Source: an uncultured Pirellulales bacterium
GTDB lineage: Bacteria; Planctomycetota; Planctomycetia; Pirellulales; Thermoguttaceae
Direction: 5' to 3'
Assembly (NCBI GenBank): GCA_938015445.1
Contig: CALLPE010000038.1
Location: 124,001 to 188,000, forward strand
DNA: 64,000 nt
Shown here one piece after another: positions 25,427 to 35,256 of this stretch; position 1 is the stretch's first letter; each line of letters opens with the position of its first letter. The notes under the pieces were generated by a model. That model was not told the DNA's origin, did no database searches, and was given only the letters and a program-made list of their open reading frames with translations. Both the position numbers and the translations under genes were made by a program.

Positions 25427-27058
25427 ATGAACACACCTTGGTTGTTGCGGCTTGTGCCCCCGGCGGCAGCGGCAGCAATCGCCGCCCTCGTAATACTGTG
25501 CGGGGTGACCGTCCTCCCAGCTCCGGCGCCCGGCGCGACGGAAGCTGAGCCGCCGGCTGCCCGAGCCGCGGTGGGCGAGGTGGTCTTTCGGGCCGACTTT
25601 ACCGCAGCCGATGCCGTGCGCGATTGGCAATGGAGCGACCGCCGCGGCGTGGCGCTAGTGCGCCACTCAAGCGGCCGCCAAATGCTGCTGATAGAGCAAG
25701 CGGCGGAAAACGCCTCTGGCTCGAACGTGATTCGGCACCGCTTGCCTGTCGAGCGATTGCGCGGGACGAAGATTCGCGTGCGATGTCGCGCTTGGGCCGA
25801 AGCCGTCAGCAAACCGCCCAAACCCTGGAATGGCGTGAAGTGCATGATCCACACCAACGGTTCCGCCGGACCGCGGTGGACTCAAGAGCACAACGTTTGG
25901 GGCGATTTCGCCGACCGGCGGCTGGCCTTTGTGGCCGAAGTGCCGCAAGACGCTACCGAGGCTTATCTGGTGTTGGGACTGGAAGCGGTCAGCGGCAAGG
26001 TGTGGTTCGATGACATCGTAATCCAAGTGGCCGCCGTCCAGCGCCGCCGGCCGGCGCATCCGCCCACCGGCCCTGTGTTCAAAGGGCATAACATGCCGCG
26101 GCTGCGCGGGGCGATGATCGGCACGAAGGTCGATACCCAAGACCTGGAAGTGCTGGCCGGCTGGGGAGCAAATCACGTCCGCTGGCAGTTGATTTGGGGC
26201 GGGTTCCCGCACGGCCCTGCCGATAAAGCCGACGTCAACAGTTACGATGCCTGGCTGGAAACCGAGCTACAGCGGCTCGATCGCCTGCTGCCGGTCTGCC
26301 AGCGGCTGGGCATACACGTGGCCATCGACTTGCACACTCCGCCAGGCGGGCGGGCGCCCGATAAACACTGCCGCATATTCTCCGATCGGGCGATGCAGGA
26401 ACACTTCGTGGTCGTTTGGCGGCGCATAGCCGAGCGTTACAAGAACAAGCCTGCCGTATGGGGATACGATTTAGTGAACGAGCCGGTCGAGCCGGCCGAG
26501 CCGGGCGGGCTGCTGGATTGGCGAAGCCTGGCGATAAAAACCGCCAAGGAGATCCGCCACATCGACCCGCATCGGGCCATAATCATCGAACCGGCACCCT
26601 GGGGATCGATTGCGGCGTTGGAGTGGCTGGAGCCGATCGACGTGCCCGGCGTGGTTTACAGCGTTCACATGTACGAGCCGTTCGCGTTTACCCATCAGGG
26701 TGTGCGCGACATGCCCATTGGCGTCCGCTATCCGGGGACCATCGGCGGCACGTACTGGGATAAGGAGCAATTGCGGAAGGTGCTCCAGCCGGCCGTGGAG
26801 TATCAGAAAGACTATAACGTCCACATCTACATCGGCGAGTTCAGCGCTATTCGTTGGGCGCCGGACAACAGCGCCGAACGTTACCTGCGCGACTGCATCG
26901 AACTGTTCGAGCAGTACGGCTGGGACTGGGCCTATCATGCCTTCCGTGAATGGGACGGCTGGAGTGTAGAACACGGGCCTGACCGCAACGACCGAAAGCC
27001 CGCCGCACAACCGACCGGCCGGCAACTACTCCTCCAGGAGTGGTTCCGTAAGCGCTAG
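25427..27058 (+). CDS. Secreted glycoside hydrolase family 5 protein with N-terminal carbohydrate-binding domain
   Basis: A 543-residue secreted enzyme of the GH5 (cellulase) family, likely an endo-glycanase or exo-glycosidase. It has a signal peptide (about 1-35), a CBM4/9-like beta-sandwich (about 45-195, ending KVWFDDIVIQ), then a TIM barrel (about 215-540). The acid/base Glu is in DLVNEPVEP (about residue 350) and the nucleophile Glu in YIGEFSAIRW (about 470), both in the GH5 positions. The ATG at 25427 has GGGAG six bases upstream; a GTG just before it is the alternative. Substrate cannot be read from sequence. It lies between unrelated genes and is not part of an obvious operon. Confidence 0.9.
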   Translation: MNTPWLLRLVPPAAAAAIAALVILCGVTVLPAPAPGATEAEPPAARAAVGEVVFRADFTAADAVRDWQWSDRRGVALVRHSSGRQMLLIEQAAENASGSNVIRHRLPVERLRGTKIRVRCRAWAEAVSKPPKPWNGVKCMIHTNGSAGPRWTQEHNVWGDFADRRLAFVAEVPQDATEAYLVLGLEAVSGKVWFDDIVIQVAAVQRRRPAHPPTGPVFKGHNMPRLRGAMIGTKVDTQDLEVLAGWGANHVRWQLIWGGFPHGPADKADVNSYDAWLETELQRLDRLLPVCQRLGIHVAIDLHTPPGGRAPDKHCRIFSDRAMQEHFVVVWRRIAERYKNKPAVWGYDLVNEPVEPAEPGGLLDWRSLAIKTAKEIRHIDPHRAIIIEPAPWGSIAALEWLEPIDVPGVVYSVHMYEPFAFTHQGVRDMPIGVRYPGTIGGTYWDKEQLRKVLQPAVEYQKDYNVHIYIGEFSAIRWAPDNSAERYLRDCIELFEQYGWDWAYHAFREWDGWSVEHGPDRNDRKPAAQPTGRQLLLQEWFRKR

Positions 27059-27313
27059 TGCGGCTATGCCTGTGCATTGAAGGCGTGCCAGGGGACCGGG
27101 TCGCGCGGGTCGGCGAGCGGGAACGCCGGAATGTGCAATTGCCAAGTCGTCGGGTTGAAGTGCGTTTGGTCATCCTTCAGTCTTGGTCATCCCAAAGCTA
27201 TGATATGATGCGCATTTTTCGCGGCTTGAGTTACAGCGGGCCGTACCAGCGGCGCCGTGGGGGAGTGTTGATCCCGGCCGCATTGCGATACCTTAGTCAC
27301 AGGTACATATTTC

Positions 27314-28279
27314 ATGCGAGCTATTTGTTTTCCTGCCCCGCGCACCGTCGAGTTGCGCGACATCCCCACCCCCGAACCGAAAGAAGGCGAAGTCCTTGTT
27401 CGCTGCACTCACGTGGCGCTGTGCGGCACCAACATGGGGCCGTATTTAGGCGACGGACGCTGGGCGCGCATCCCTTGGCCGCCTCCGCCGGGATGGTTGG
27501 GGCACGAGAACATCGGCCAGATCGTCAAATCGCGCGCCGCTGGCTGGCCTGAAGGCACATACGTGCTGGCACATCCAGACGACTACAACGGATTCGTGGA
27601 GTACATCGTCTCCAAGCCCGCCGGATTGGCGCGATTGCCCGAGGGAATCGAAGACCCCGGTGCCATGGTCGTCGCTCAGCCGCTGGCCACCGTATTGCGG
27701 GCGATGGCCCGGACCGGCCCGGTCATCCGCCAACGGTGTGCGGTGGTTGGCCAAGGGCCGATGGGACTGATCTTCACGCAGTTCTTGGGGCGAATGGGAG
27801 CCAGTCAGGTAATCGCCGTCGACCATGTGGCTTGGCGGCTCCGCTGGTCGAAGCGCTACGGAGCGACGGCGGTCATCGACTCGACTCGGGAAAACGTCGT
27901 CGAGCGCGTCAAGGAACTGACCGACGGCCAGATGGTCGACTTCTCGGTCGAAGCCGTAGGCAAGCCCGACGCCCTGCTTACCGCCGCACAGGTTGTGCGT
28001 CGCCGCGGTCGGCTGATGCTCTTCGGCGTGCCGCACGACGACTTCGCCCCCTTTCCGTGGTGGCACATCATGGCCGCTGAGCTAGAGATGATCGCCTCGA
28101 TGGGCCCGGAGTGCATGGAGTACTTTCAAACCGCCGTCGACATGCTCGTTCGCCGGGATGTGGACTTGGCCTCGATGGTCACCCCGCGGCTACCGTGGGA
28201 TCGGGCAGCCGAGGCGTTCCAGATGTACGCCAACCCGGCCAATCACGAGGACTGTTTGAAGATCACATTGGTATTGTAG
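27314..28279 (+). CDS. Medium-chain zinc-type dehydrogenase lacking the structural zinc lobe
   Basis: A 321-residue NAD(P)-dependent dehydrogenase of the MDR superfamily, cytoplasmic, probably oxidising a sugar alcohol or polyol. Catalytic zinc ligands are visible as Cys in ALCGTN (about 37) and His-Glu in LGHENIG (about 63). The Rossmann motif GQGPMG is at about 145-150. After the GHE motif the four-cysteine structural zinc loop of classical alcohol dehydrogenases is missing, which explains the short length (usual 340-360). It is like short sorbitol/threonine-dehydrogenase relatives used in sugar catabolism. The ribosome-binding site is weak. The nearby sugar-degrading genes suggest a carbohydrate role. 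Confidence 0.85.
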   Translation: MRAICFPAPRTVELRDIPTPEPKEGEVLVRCTHVALCGTNMGPYLGDGRWARIPWPPPPGWLGHENIGQIVKSRAAGWPEGTYVLAHPDDYNGFVEYIVSKPAGLARLPEGIEDPGAMVVAQPLATVLRAMARTGPVIRQRCAVVGQGPMGLIFTQFLGRMGASQVIAVDHVAWRLRWSKRYGATAVIDSTRENVVERVKELTDGQMVDFSVEAVGKPDALLTAAQVVRRRGRLMLFGVPHDDFAPFPWWHIMAAELEMIASMGPECMEYFQTAVDMLVRRDVDLASMVTPRLPWDRAAEAFQMYANPANHEDCLKITLVL

Positions 28280-28371
28280 TGCCACTGCGGTCAGCGCGCA
28301 GCCCACCACGGCTACCGGATAACTCTCGCCCACGCAGCTTTGCAACACTCGGTTGCGGAGGGAGAGGTTTT

Positions 28372-31300
28372 TTACAATTCTGCCAGCAGTCGCAACGACA
28401 GCACGGCCTTGCCGGCGGCTCCGAAATCGCCCTCGATGTTTACCACGGCTGGCTGCGTCGAGCGGTCGGCCGGCGGCTGGACATTTAGGGTTAGCTGGAT
28501 TCGCTCACCCGGCGCTATTTGCACTTTTCCTTGTGCGCCGGCGATCTCCGATCCTTGTGCGCCGGCGATCTCCGACAAACTCACCTTCCACCCGGCTTGC
28601 CCAGTTGCCGCCATACTTCCTGTGGCCGTCAGGTGCGAGAAGTTGTAAACGTACACTGGAATCGCCTGCGCCTTGCCGGCCGCCAGCTTGTAGGCCGAGT
28701 TTTTCAAGTCCACCTGCTTTTCGGGCCAAACGGCCTGCAATACCACTGGGCAGGGCTGGCCTTCGCTCGGCGGAGCTTTGGGAGGCGCCTTTCGGAGCTG
28801 CAATCGCCTAGCCGCATCCACAGGCAATAGCACGAACACCGGCGCACGCGCTACTTCCAGCACTCCATCGGCTGGCACGATCAGTGGCCGTCCCAAGTGA
28901 TCGAACACGGCTTGCGGCGCAACCGGCAACGCCAACCGTTGCAGTACGCCTTCGCTCCAGGCCACCAACACTGCCTTGGGTTGGCCATTGGGCGACGCCC
29001 GGAACGCAAATGCCCAGACTTCGCCCGGCTGACCGGCCAGTTGACCCAGCGGTTGGGCGTCGGCCAGCAGGTGGCCCACCGCTGCCAACGCCACGAACGC
29101 CGGTCGGGGAGTCAGGTCGCGGCGCAGCACGCCGAACTGGGTTTGTCCCTCCACATAATGCGGCAGCAGGAAGTAAAACACCTGCTCCGCCCCTTGGTGC
29201 AAGCTGCCGGCAAACACCTTGGCCACTCGTTCGGCCTGCACACGGAGGTCTTCCGCACTAGGCTCTTGGAGATCGGGGCTGCCGCTCCAGCGCACCGGCA
29301 CGTTGCACTCGGTTACCCATAACGGCCGGCCTGCGGACACGGCCCGAAACCGCTCGTAAATCTGCCCGTACTGCTCCACCGGCGCGTAATGATGCAGGTT
29401 GAAAGTGTCGAAATATGGCCAGGGCCGATTGGCGTGGAAATCCTCCAGAATCGCCGGCTGAGCGACGGCAAATACGTTTTGGCAGGCGATGATGCGCGGG
29501 TTGCCCGCCTTCAGCCCCAAGTACGCGGCCTTCTGGAACGAGGCTATCTCCGCTCCGGTATGTCCGCCGAATTGGGGAATGTCGGCCTCGTTCCACGGTT
29601 CAAAGGCCGCCACCGCGGTTCGCCAGCGTCGGGCCATCGAACGATAGAAACGATATGCATCGCGCAAATCCAGCGGAAATCGTTTGCCATTCGGATTGGC
29701 CCACGCCGGACTGATGTGATTGACCTGAAGCACCCGTAGTCCGGCTTCGCTCTGTGCCTGCGCCGCAGTATCGTATTTGCCGCGTCCGGCCAATTGTCCG
29801 CGAACAGGCTCCACCTCGGCCCAGTTCAGCCTGTCGCGGACCCAGTTCAGTCCGGCCAGCGAGCACAGGTTCGCTACTGTCGGCATGCGCTCCGGCGGAT
29901 AAAACCAGGCCATAGCCACGTCGCAAGAGATGGACGAGCTGGCTGGCGTGGGCACGCGCAGCGGTGCCAGAACCGCCAGCCCAAGCGGCGGGCGATCGGC
30001 AGGCTGGCCGTCGTACTGCAACTCGTAGTATCCGATCGGCAGCTTTCCCAACGCGATCTTGCCGCCGCCACGGCCTTCGGCGACCGTCTTGCCATCGTAA
30101 TCCACGGCCCGCCACGCGAGTTGTTTATCGCCGGGAAGGGTGATTGTCACTTCCTGCCCTTCGAGAAAAACGTTGCCCGGATTATCCGGCAGCGGTTTGG
30201 GAGCAGTACGGGCGCGAGGTTGCGGCACCCAGATGTCTTCGGGCGTAAGCCCACAAAGCTCGATCATTTCCAGGCAGTACTCCAACCGGCCCAGATCGTT
30301 CGCCCCGGCATTATTGGTGCCGAAGGTGAACTTAACCCCGGCGTGCTTTGCCATTTTGATCATCTCCGGCTTTGGCAGGCGGAGTTTGCTGTTGATCTCA
30401 ATAGCCACGTTATTCCGCACCGCGGCGGCCACCACCTGCTGCAAACGCTCGGCGGTCCAAAGCTGGTCGTACTGCCGGGCGAGTTTTTCCGGCAAGTAAG
30501 TGGGATTGACGTAAATGTCGATCGGTTCGTTCTCGATAATCTCCACGGTGGTGCGCACCAGACGCTCCATGAACTGTTGCGGATCGGGGATGTCCACTTC
30601 GGCGGGAATCCACAGACGCGCTCGCTGGCCGCGGTGGTCGATGATGGTCATGGCGTCGGTAAACACGTAGTCGAACCTGGCCACTGCTTGCCGGGAGAAC
30701 AGTTTGGGCCACTCGCGTCCTTCGGCCTGCATGCCCACGAAAATCGGCAGTCCGGCGGTGCTTTTCAAATACTCTTCGATTCCTTTGTCGTCGGTGACCG
30801 GAAATCCCAGCCCGCAATTGACCGCCACCCCGTAGTTGATGCCCGAGCTGCGCGCGCGGCGCAAGGCTTCCTCCAGCGTCAGTCCGCCTTTGGCGTGTAC
30901 GTGCATGTCCACCAGCGGAAATTGTTTTTGCTGAAGTTTGAGAATCCGCCGGTCTGTTTCGTCCAGCACTAGGCCCGGTCGTTGAGGAGACTGAGGCGGC
31001 AGATGTTTGAGACGCAGGTTCCGCAATAGGACTTTGTTTCCCGGCCCGTAGGAGCGCAGGGCGATCGTCCCGCTGCGTAACTGGGGCAAACCGCAGTCGG
31101 CCCAGTTGGCCGGCTGCACGTAATCGACTACCAGCTTGCCATCGACCGTTATCTGCACTCGTCCGCCACTAACGCGTAGCCAGATAGGAAACCACTTCAT
31201 GTCCTTTGCCGTGGGCACGAAAATATTGCGAATTCCCGTCAAGCTGCCACTCAGCGGCAGCGGCCGGCGCACGGCCGAAGGCACGCTGTTGCGCAGCAGC

Positions 31301-33981
31301 ACCTCGAACCCGTGTTTGGGCACGCCGGTCGGCTGATACGACGTGTGGAAGTGCAGGCTGGCCGCGGCCGCCGGATGGGTAAGCACCTCGGCCTGAAGCT
31401 CGAAAGACTCTAGCTGGGCCGGCTCACGCTCGGTCCCCACGTAGTAGATGCACCCCGGCGGGCCGTCGATGACGATCGCCCCGTCGGATATGGCAAACGC
31501 CTCCGCGCCTTCGGCCGCTTTCCATCCGGCAAGCGACCGACCGTCGAACAGCTCCATCCAGGGGGTTTGTTCGCTGGTGGTTACCTCGGCAGCGGCCTGA
31601 TAATGCCGGGCTATTTCCTCGGCTGGCAGGGCGCGGTCGTATACCGCCAGCTCGTCGATCTTCCCCTCGAAGGGTTGTTGGCCGTCGCCGCTGTTGCCCA
31701 GTATCAGTTCTGCTTCTGCATCGGGCAAAGCAGCAGTCAGCGGCACGGCCAGCTCCGGCTCATGCCGGCCGTTAAGATAGACTGTCAGGCTTATGCCGTC
31801 GCAAACCAGGGCCACGTGATTCCACGTTTTGACCGCCAACGGGCTACGGCCCGGTGTCCGCGAGTCAGGCCCCCCGGGAGCAACCTCCAGCGCTAAGCGG
31901 CAGTCCTTGTCTTTGGTTTGCATCAGGCACAGACGATGTTGAACGGCTAGTGCGGGCTGAGCGGTTGACGGGGTGGCTGCGGTGTCGGGTTTCGCTCCCA
32001 GTCGAATTTCCAGCAGGCAAGCCGTTCGCGACTCGGCATCCAGGGGTAAACCGTTCCAGAACCACAGCTCGGCGCTGTACGTTTTCGGTAGCTTTGGGAT
32101 GTGGGTGCGTGCGCAGCCGCCGGCGAAATATACCGCCCGACTTGCCCCCGGACCGCTAAACCCCGGCAGGTCAACACCAGGCAAAGCCAGCGCGTGCGGC
32201 CCGCTTAGCGTGCCGTGATGCCCGTGCGCGCTAGAGTCGGCCACCTGTGGTCCGGACCAATCGCCCAGTTGCCAATACACTAGTGGCTTGGCGGCTCGCA
32301 CGTCTTTTACATACGGATTTGCCGCATCGGCCGGCGGGCGGCGATTGGCTCCGGCAAGCTGTTCGAGCATTTCTAGCAGCGTCTGGACGATCTTCGGTTC
32401 GGCCTGGACTTCCAAAGCAGCAGTCCGCGCAGGCCAGGTAGTGTAACCGCCCAGCAGGTGTTGCTCCGGCGGTGGGATATAACCTTCAGCCCCGTTGGCC
32501 AGCTCGATGTTCATCAGCGGCACAAGCGGGCTTTGGGCCTTGAGCTTCAGCCCAGTGATGCCGAAGACCTCGCAAGGGATGGCTGCGATGCCCAATTGGC
32601 CGATGCGGATGACTTGGAGCTTCAGCTCCCGCTCCGGCTGGAGATGCAGATATATCTGCTCCAGCGCATAAACTTCTTGCTGATTGCGCGGTTTGCGTAG
32701 CCCCTGGGGAAACTGCGACAGGTCGAGCTGCGTTTCTTTCGGGTTTTCTTTCGGCGGGTTTTCTTTCGGCGACGGGGCGTTCTGCTCCCTGCCGGACCGG
32801 GGCGCTTGCGGTTTGCCGGTATCGCCCGGCTCGATCATCCCAGAAACGATCTGTTTGGCCCAGGCCAGGCGTTTTTCGTCTGGTGTGCGACGGCGCAGGG
32901 TAAGAGTGCGTTCTAGTACATCCACGGGCACATCGCGGTGATACTTGACTGTTTTGTATGCAGCCAGCGCCTTGGCGACCAAAGTGTCGGCGTACTGACT
33001 GATGCTGATCGACTTGCGCGGCTGCGAGTAATCCATCCAGTGCAGGTCGCCGCTGGTGCCCTGCGAGATCATCACCACGGGACGACCAGCGGGCGCCGGC
33101 TGGGGCTGTCCGCCGGCGGTGGCCTGTGGCGACGCTTGTTGCTCGGCGGCAATCAGCTCCGCCAACTTTTCGCAAAACAGGCCGAAGTAGTCGGCCGAAA
33201 CCGCAGGGGCGCCGAAATAGTGCATCGAATAATTGCACAGCACGGCCAGCGGGCTGCCGGAACTGGTTTGCACTGCCAGCAAGCTCAGGGCCGAATCGAC
33301 CGGGCCGGCCGGGCAGATGTAATCGGGATTCTGATAGCCCGGATGCATCATCGCCCGGATCGTCCGCTCGCCGAACGGATCGATGCCTATTCGATCTGGC
33401 CGACGGAGCCAGCGGCGGCAATGTGTCAGTTCGGGCACGTCGATTGTAGCCCAGCCGACCTGGGCGGGCACAAGCCGTTGGTTGGCCAATCGGACTGCCT
33501 CGGCCAGTTTTTCCGGCAGCGCAGCAGCGTAGTCCTCTTGAACGCCACTACCTAGCGCGCCCATCACCGAAGGCGCACTGTGCGTATGCGTAGCCGAGAT
33601 CATCATGTGCTCGGCGGGTATGCCCGTGGCTTGCTGCGCCAATTGTTTGGCGCGGTCGAGCAACTGGCGGGGCATCATTAGCGTATCGACCACGACCAGA
33701 GCCACGCGCTTCTGGCCGGATTCCAGCACCAAGCAACGCGCGTACAGTCGGCTGTGTATCGTGTTGGAAGTGCCTTCCAAAAACATGCCGCTGACAATGA
33801 CTGGCAATTTTTCTGGCGTGATGTCTACCGCGCTTGCTCCGGCTCGCAGCGGCGCCTCGGCGCCCATGGCTGGCGGCAAGCTCGGCCCAACTGTTAGACA
33901 GACATACATCGCGGTCAACAGCAGTGTGGCAGTAGCCGAAGCGCGCACACTGCCGGCGCGGCAAAGCGTGCAGTGCATCAT
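28372..33981 (-). CDS. Giant secreted multi-enzyme protein: ceramidase-like, LamG, DUF1080, PHP-like and glycosidase domains
   Basis: A 1869-residue exported protein with a signal peptide (about 1-42). Domains in order: neutral/alkaline ceramidase-like (about 43-545; SATHTHSAPSVMG, ISQGTSGDLHW); LamG-type concanavalin fold (about 565-790); DUF1080/3-keto-disaccharide hydrolase-like (about 805-1000; WMELFDGRSLAGW); PHP-like amidohydrolase (about 1020-1255; VDMHVHAKGG, FGTNNAGAND); then a (beta/alpha)8 glycosidase of clan GH-A type (about 1350-1640) with FEPWNEADI (acid/base Glu) and LWVTECNVP (nucleophile Glu); a beta-rich tail to 1869. Each module is usually a separate protein. The frame is unbroken, so this is a real fusion or an assembly artefact. 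AAAGGCG precedes the start. The sugar isomerase gene ends 30 bases upstream. Confidence 0.8.
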   Translation of the reverse strand: MMHCTLCRAGSVRASATATLLLTAMYVCLTVGPSLPPAMGAEAPLRAGASAVDITPEKLPVIVSGMFLEGTSNTIHSRLYARCLVLESGQKRVALVVVDTLMMPRQLLDRAKQLAQQATGIPAEHMMISATHTHSAPSVMGALGSGVQEDYAAALPEKLAEAVRLANQRLVPAQVGWATIDVPELTHCRRWLRRPDRIGIDPFGERTIRAMMHPGYQNPDYICPAGPVDSALSLLAVQTSSGSPLAVLCNYSMHYFGAPAVSADYFGLFCEKLAELIAAEQQASPQATAGGQPQPAPAGRPVVMISQGTSGDLHWMDYSQPRKSISISQYADTLVAKALAAYKTVKYHRDVPVDVLERTLTLRRRTPDEKRLAWAKQIVSGMIEPGDTGKPQAPRSGREQNAPSPKENPPKENPKETQLDLSQFPQGLRKPRNQQEVYALEQIYLHLQPERELKLQVIRIGQLGIAAIPCEVFGITGLKLKAQSPLVPLMNIELANGAEGYIPPPEQHLLGGYTTWPARTAALEVQAEPKIVQTLLEMLEQLAGANRRPPADAANPYVKDVRAAKPLVYWQLGDWSGPQVADSSAHGHHGTLSGPHALALPGVDLPGFSGPGASRAVYFAGGCARTHIPKLPKTYSAELWFWNGLPLDAESRTACLLEIRLGAKPDTAATPSTAQPALAVQHRLCLMQTKDKDCRLALEVAPGGPDSRTPGRSPLAVKTWNHVALVCDGISLTVYLNGRHEPELAVPLTAALPDAEAELILGNSGDGQQPFEGKIDELAVYDRALPAEEIARHYQAAAEVTTSEQTPWMELFDGRSLAGWKAAEGAEAFAISDGAIVIDGPPGCIYYVGTEREPAQLESFELQAEVLTHPAAAASLHFHTSYQPTGVPKHGFEVLLRNSVPSAVRRPLPLSGSLTGIRNIFVPTAKDMKWFPIWLRVSGGRVQITVDGKLVVDYVQPANWADCGLPQLRSGTIALRSYGPGNKVLLRNLRLKHLPPQSPQRPGLVLDETDRRILKLQQKQFPLVDMHVHAKGGLTLEEALRRARSSGINYGVAVNCGLGFPVTDDKGIEEYLKSTAGLPIFVGMQAEGREWPKLFSRQAVARFDYVFTDAMTIIDHRGQRARLWIPAEVDIPDPQQFMERLVRTTVEIIENEPIDIYVNPTYLPEKLARQYDQLWTAERLQQVVAAAVRNNVAIEINSKLRLPKPEMIKMAKHAGVKFTFGTNNAGANDLGRLEYCLEMIELCGLTPEDIWVPQPRARTAPKPLPDNPGNVFLEGQEVTITLPGDKQLAWRAVDYDGKTVAEGRGGGKIALGKLPIGYYELQYDGQPADRPPLGLAVLAPLRVPTPASSSISCDVAMAWFYPPERMPTVANLCSLAGLNWVRDRLNWAEVEPVRGQLAGRGKYDTAAQAQSEAGLRVLQVNHISPAWANPNGKRFPLDLRDAYRFYRSMARRWRTAVAAFEPWNEADIPQFGGHTGAEIASFQKAAYLGLKAGNPRIIACQNVFAVAQPAILEDFHANRPWPYFDTFNLHHYAPVEQYGQIYERFRAVSAGRPLWVTECNVPVRWSGSPDLQEPSAEDLRVQAERVAKVFAGSLHQGAEQVFYFLLPHYVEGQTQFGVLRRDLTPRPAFVALAAVGHLLADAQPLGQLAGQPGEVWAFAFRASPNGQPKAVLVAWSEGVLQRLALPVAPQAVFDHLGRPLIVPADGVLEVARAPVFVLLPVDAARRLQLRKAPPKAPPSEGQPCPVVLQAVWPEKQVDLKNSAYKLAAGKAQAIPVYVYNFSHLTATGSMAATGQAGWKVSLSEIAGAQGSEIAGAQGKVQIAPGERIQLTLNVQPPADRSTQPAVVNIEGDFGAAGKAVLSLRLLAEL
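28529..28576 (-). repeat. In-frame 24-bp tandem duplication in the giant protein
   Basis: Units 28529-28552 and 28553-28576 match at 23 of 24 bases and code for a duplicated eight-residue block, SEIAGAQG, near the C-terminus. It lies in the beta-rich tail, so it probably does not disturb a catalytic domain. Confidence 0.85.
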
Positions 33982-34011
33982 GGCAAGCGCCTTTCAATCA
34001 GACGGATTGTT

Positions 34012-34836
34012 TCATACGAATTGCTTCAGATGATGGTAGCTCCGCTCGGCTTGTTCGATGCTGCCGCATTCGACCGAAAGCACGATGTCGCGCGGCGCTC
34101 GGCGACAAATATCGCAGATGCGCTCCCAATCCAGTACGCCGTCGCCGCAGGCGCATCCGACCGGTGTGCCGGTAACCTTGCCCCGTTCCGCCTCGGCGTG
34201 TTCGACAGAAATATCCTTAGCATGCAAGTGCACCAGCCGATCGACGACATGTTCCAGCCAACTATACGGGTCTTGCCCGGCAAGGAATGCGTTGCCGGTG
34301 TCGAAGTTGATGCCGATCGACGGCGAGCGGACCAGGTTGTAGATACGGTCCAGCCCTTCCGGGGTTTTGGAATACTGGGCGTGGCATTCCAGGCCGATCA
34401 GTATCCCGCGCGGCTCGGCCACGTTGGCTGCTTCGCGCAGCGTGTAACGCATCAGCACGAAGTCTTCTTCTTCGGTCGTCCACGGGGCCTTGATGCCCTC
34501 GTCGGTGTTGACCACCGGCGCGCCGCACTCGGCGGCGTAGCGGATGGCCATTTTCAGGTATTCGCCGTGTACATCGGGACGGCAAATCGGTCCGTGGGCT
34601 TGCAGTCCGGAAAGCCGGAGGCCGAACTTCTCCACTGCCCGGCGGATTCGCAGAGGATCGTCGAACATCGACACGGTGTGGTAATACCCGGCCTCGCTCA
34701 TCAGCTCGCGGCCCAGGTGAACCATCGGTTCGACGAACTGGTAACCGATTCGAGCGGCTTGCTCGACGCCCCATTCAAACGGTTTTTCGTGGCGGCGGAT
34801 GGCCTCCAGATTCATGCCGATGAACAATCTGCCCAT
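34012..34836 (-). CDS. Sugar phosphate isomerase/epimerase-like TIM-barrel protein
   Basis: A 274-residue cytoplasmic (beta/alpha)8 protein of the xylose-isomerase-like AP endonuclease 2 superfamily. Putative metal ligands are Glu in IGLECHAQ (about 131), Asp in NFDTGN (about 163), His in HLHAKD (about 189) and Glu in VECGS (about 259). AAGGAGA lies just before the ATG at 34836 and fixes the start; the frame runs 29 codons further up without support. It is the first gene of a likely two-gene operon with the giant secreted enzyme (30-base gap), so it probably handles a released sugar or keto-sugar, in the manner of 3-keto-sugar catabolic isomerases. The substrate is not deducible. Confidence 0.85.
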   Translation of the reverse strand: MGRLFIGMNLEAIRRHEKPFEWGVEQAARIGYQFVEPMVHLGRELMSEAGYYHTVSMFDDPLRIRRAVEKFGLRLSGLQAHGPICRPDVHGEYLKMAIRYAAECGAPVVNTDEGIKAPWTTEEEDFVLMRYTLREAANVAEPRGILIGLECHAQYSKTPEGLDRIYNLVRSPSIGINFDTGNAFLAGQDPYSWLEHVVDRLVHLHAKDISVEHAEAERGKVTGTPVGCACGDGVLDWERICDICRRAPRDIVLSVECGSIEQAERSYHHLKQFV

Positions 34837-35137
34837 AGCGGTTCTCCTTATCTTGGTCTTTCGGCCCAAACGGATGATGGCGATTTGTGCGGCCGCCTGC
34901 GTTGCGCCCATCACCACCGACAACCTCAGGAGCCAGGCTGATGCTGTGCAGCTCGGTGGGGCGATATGCTGGTGGTCGATACGCTGTGCGATAGGCTACG
35001 GGCTGCAATAGCGCCACGTCAAGTGGTTTAGTGCTTGATGATCGGACGCATTTGAAAGCATCGAATCTGACAGGTAGCAGCGCAGGATGCCTTCGGGGCC
35101 ACTGAGCGGATTGTGTGTTCGGACGCGAGAGGCGCGC
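34837..35137. other. Intergenic region upstream of the isomerase
   Basis: About 300 bases before a terminator. It holds the promoter region of the isomerase/giant-enzyme operon. No gene is seen on either strand. Confidence 0.5.
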
Positions 35138-35171
35138 AAAAAAGCGCCCTGGCGAGCAACCGCCAGGGCGC
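35138..35171 (-). terminator. Strong intrinsic terminator after the Lpg1974-type gene
   Basis: On the minus strand an 11-base stem with no mismatch (GCGCCCTGGCG with its complement, 35144-35154 and 35161-35171) and a six-base loop is followed by six T. It lies about 85 bases after the stop at 35257 and separates that gene from the isomerase operon. Confidence 0.88.
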
Positions 35172-35256
35172 AGTACAGAAACCCATTGTGTGTAGTATGC
35201 CGGCCGCGCTATTCAGGTCGACTCAGTCGCGGCCAGTGCGACGGCTCAGTAACGGT

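Noticed and set aside
29794..30972. Long plus-strand frame inside the giant gene
   Set aside because: It is a shadow of the GC-rich coding strand; the sense frame has clear domains and this one has none.
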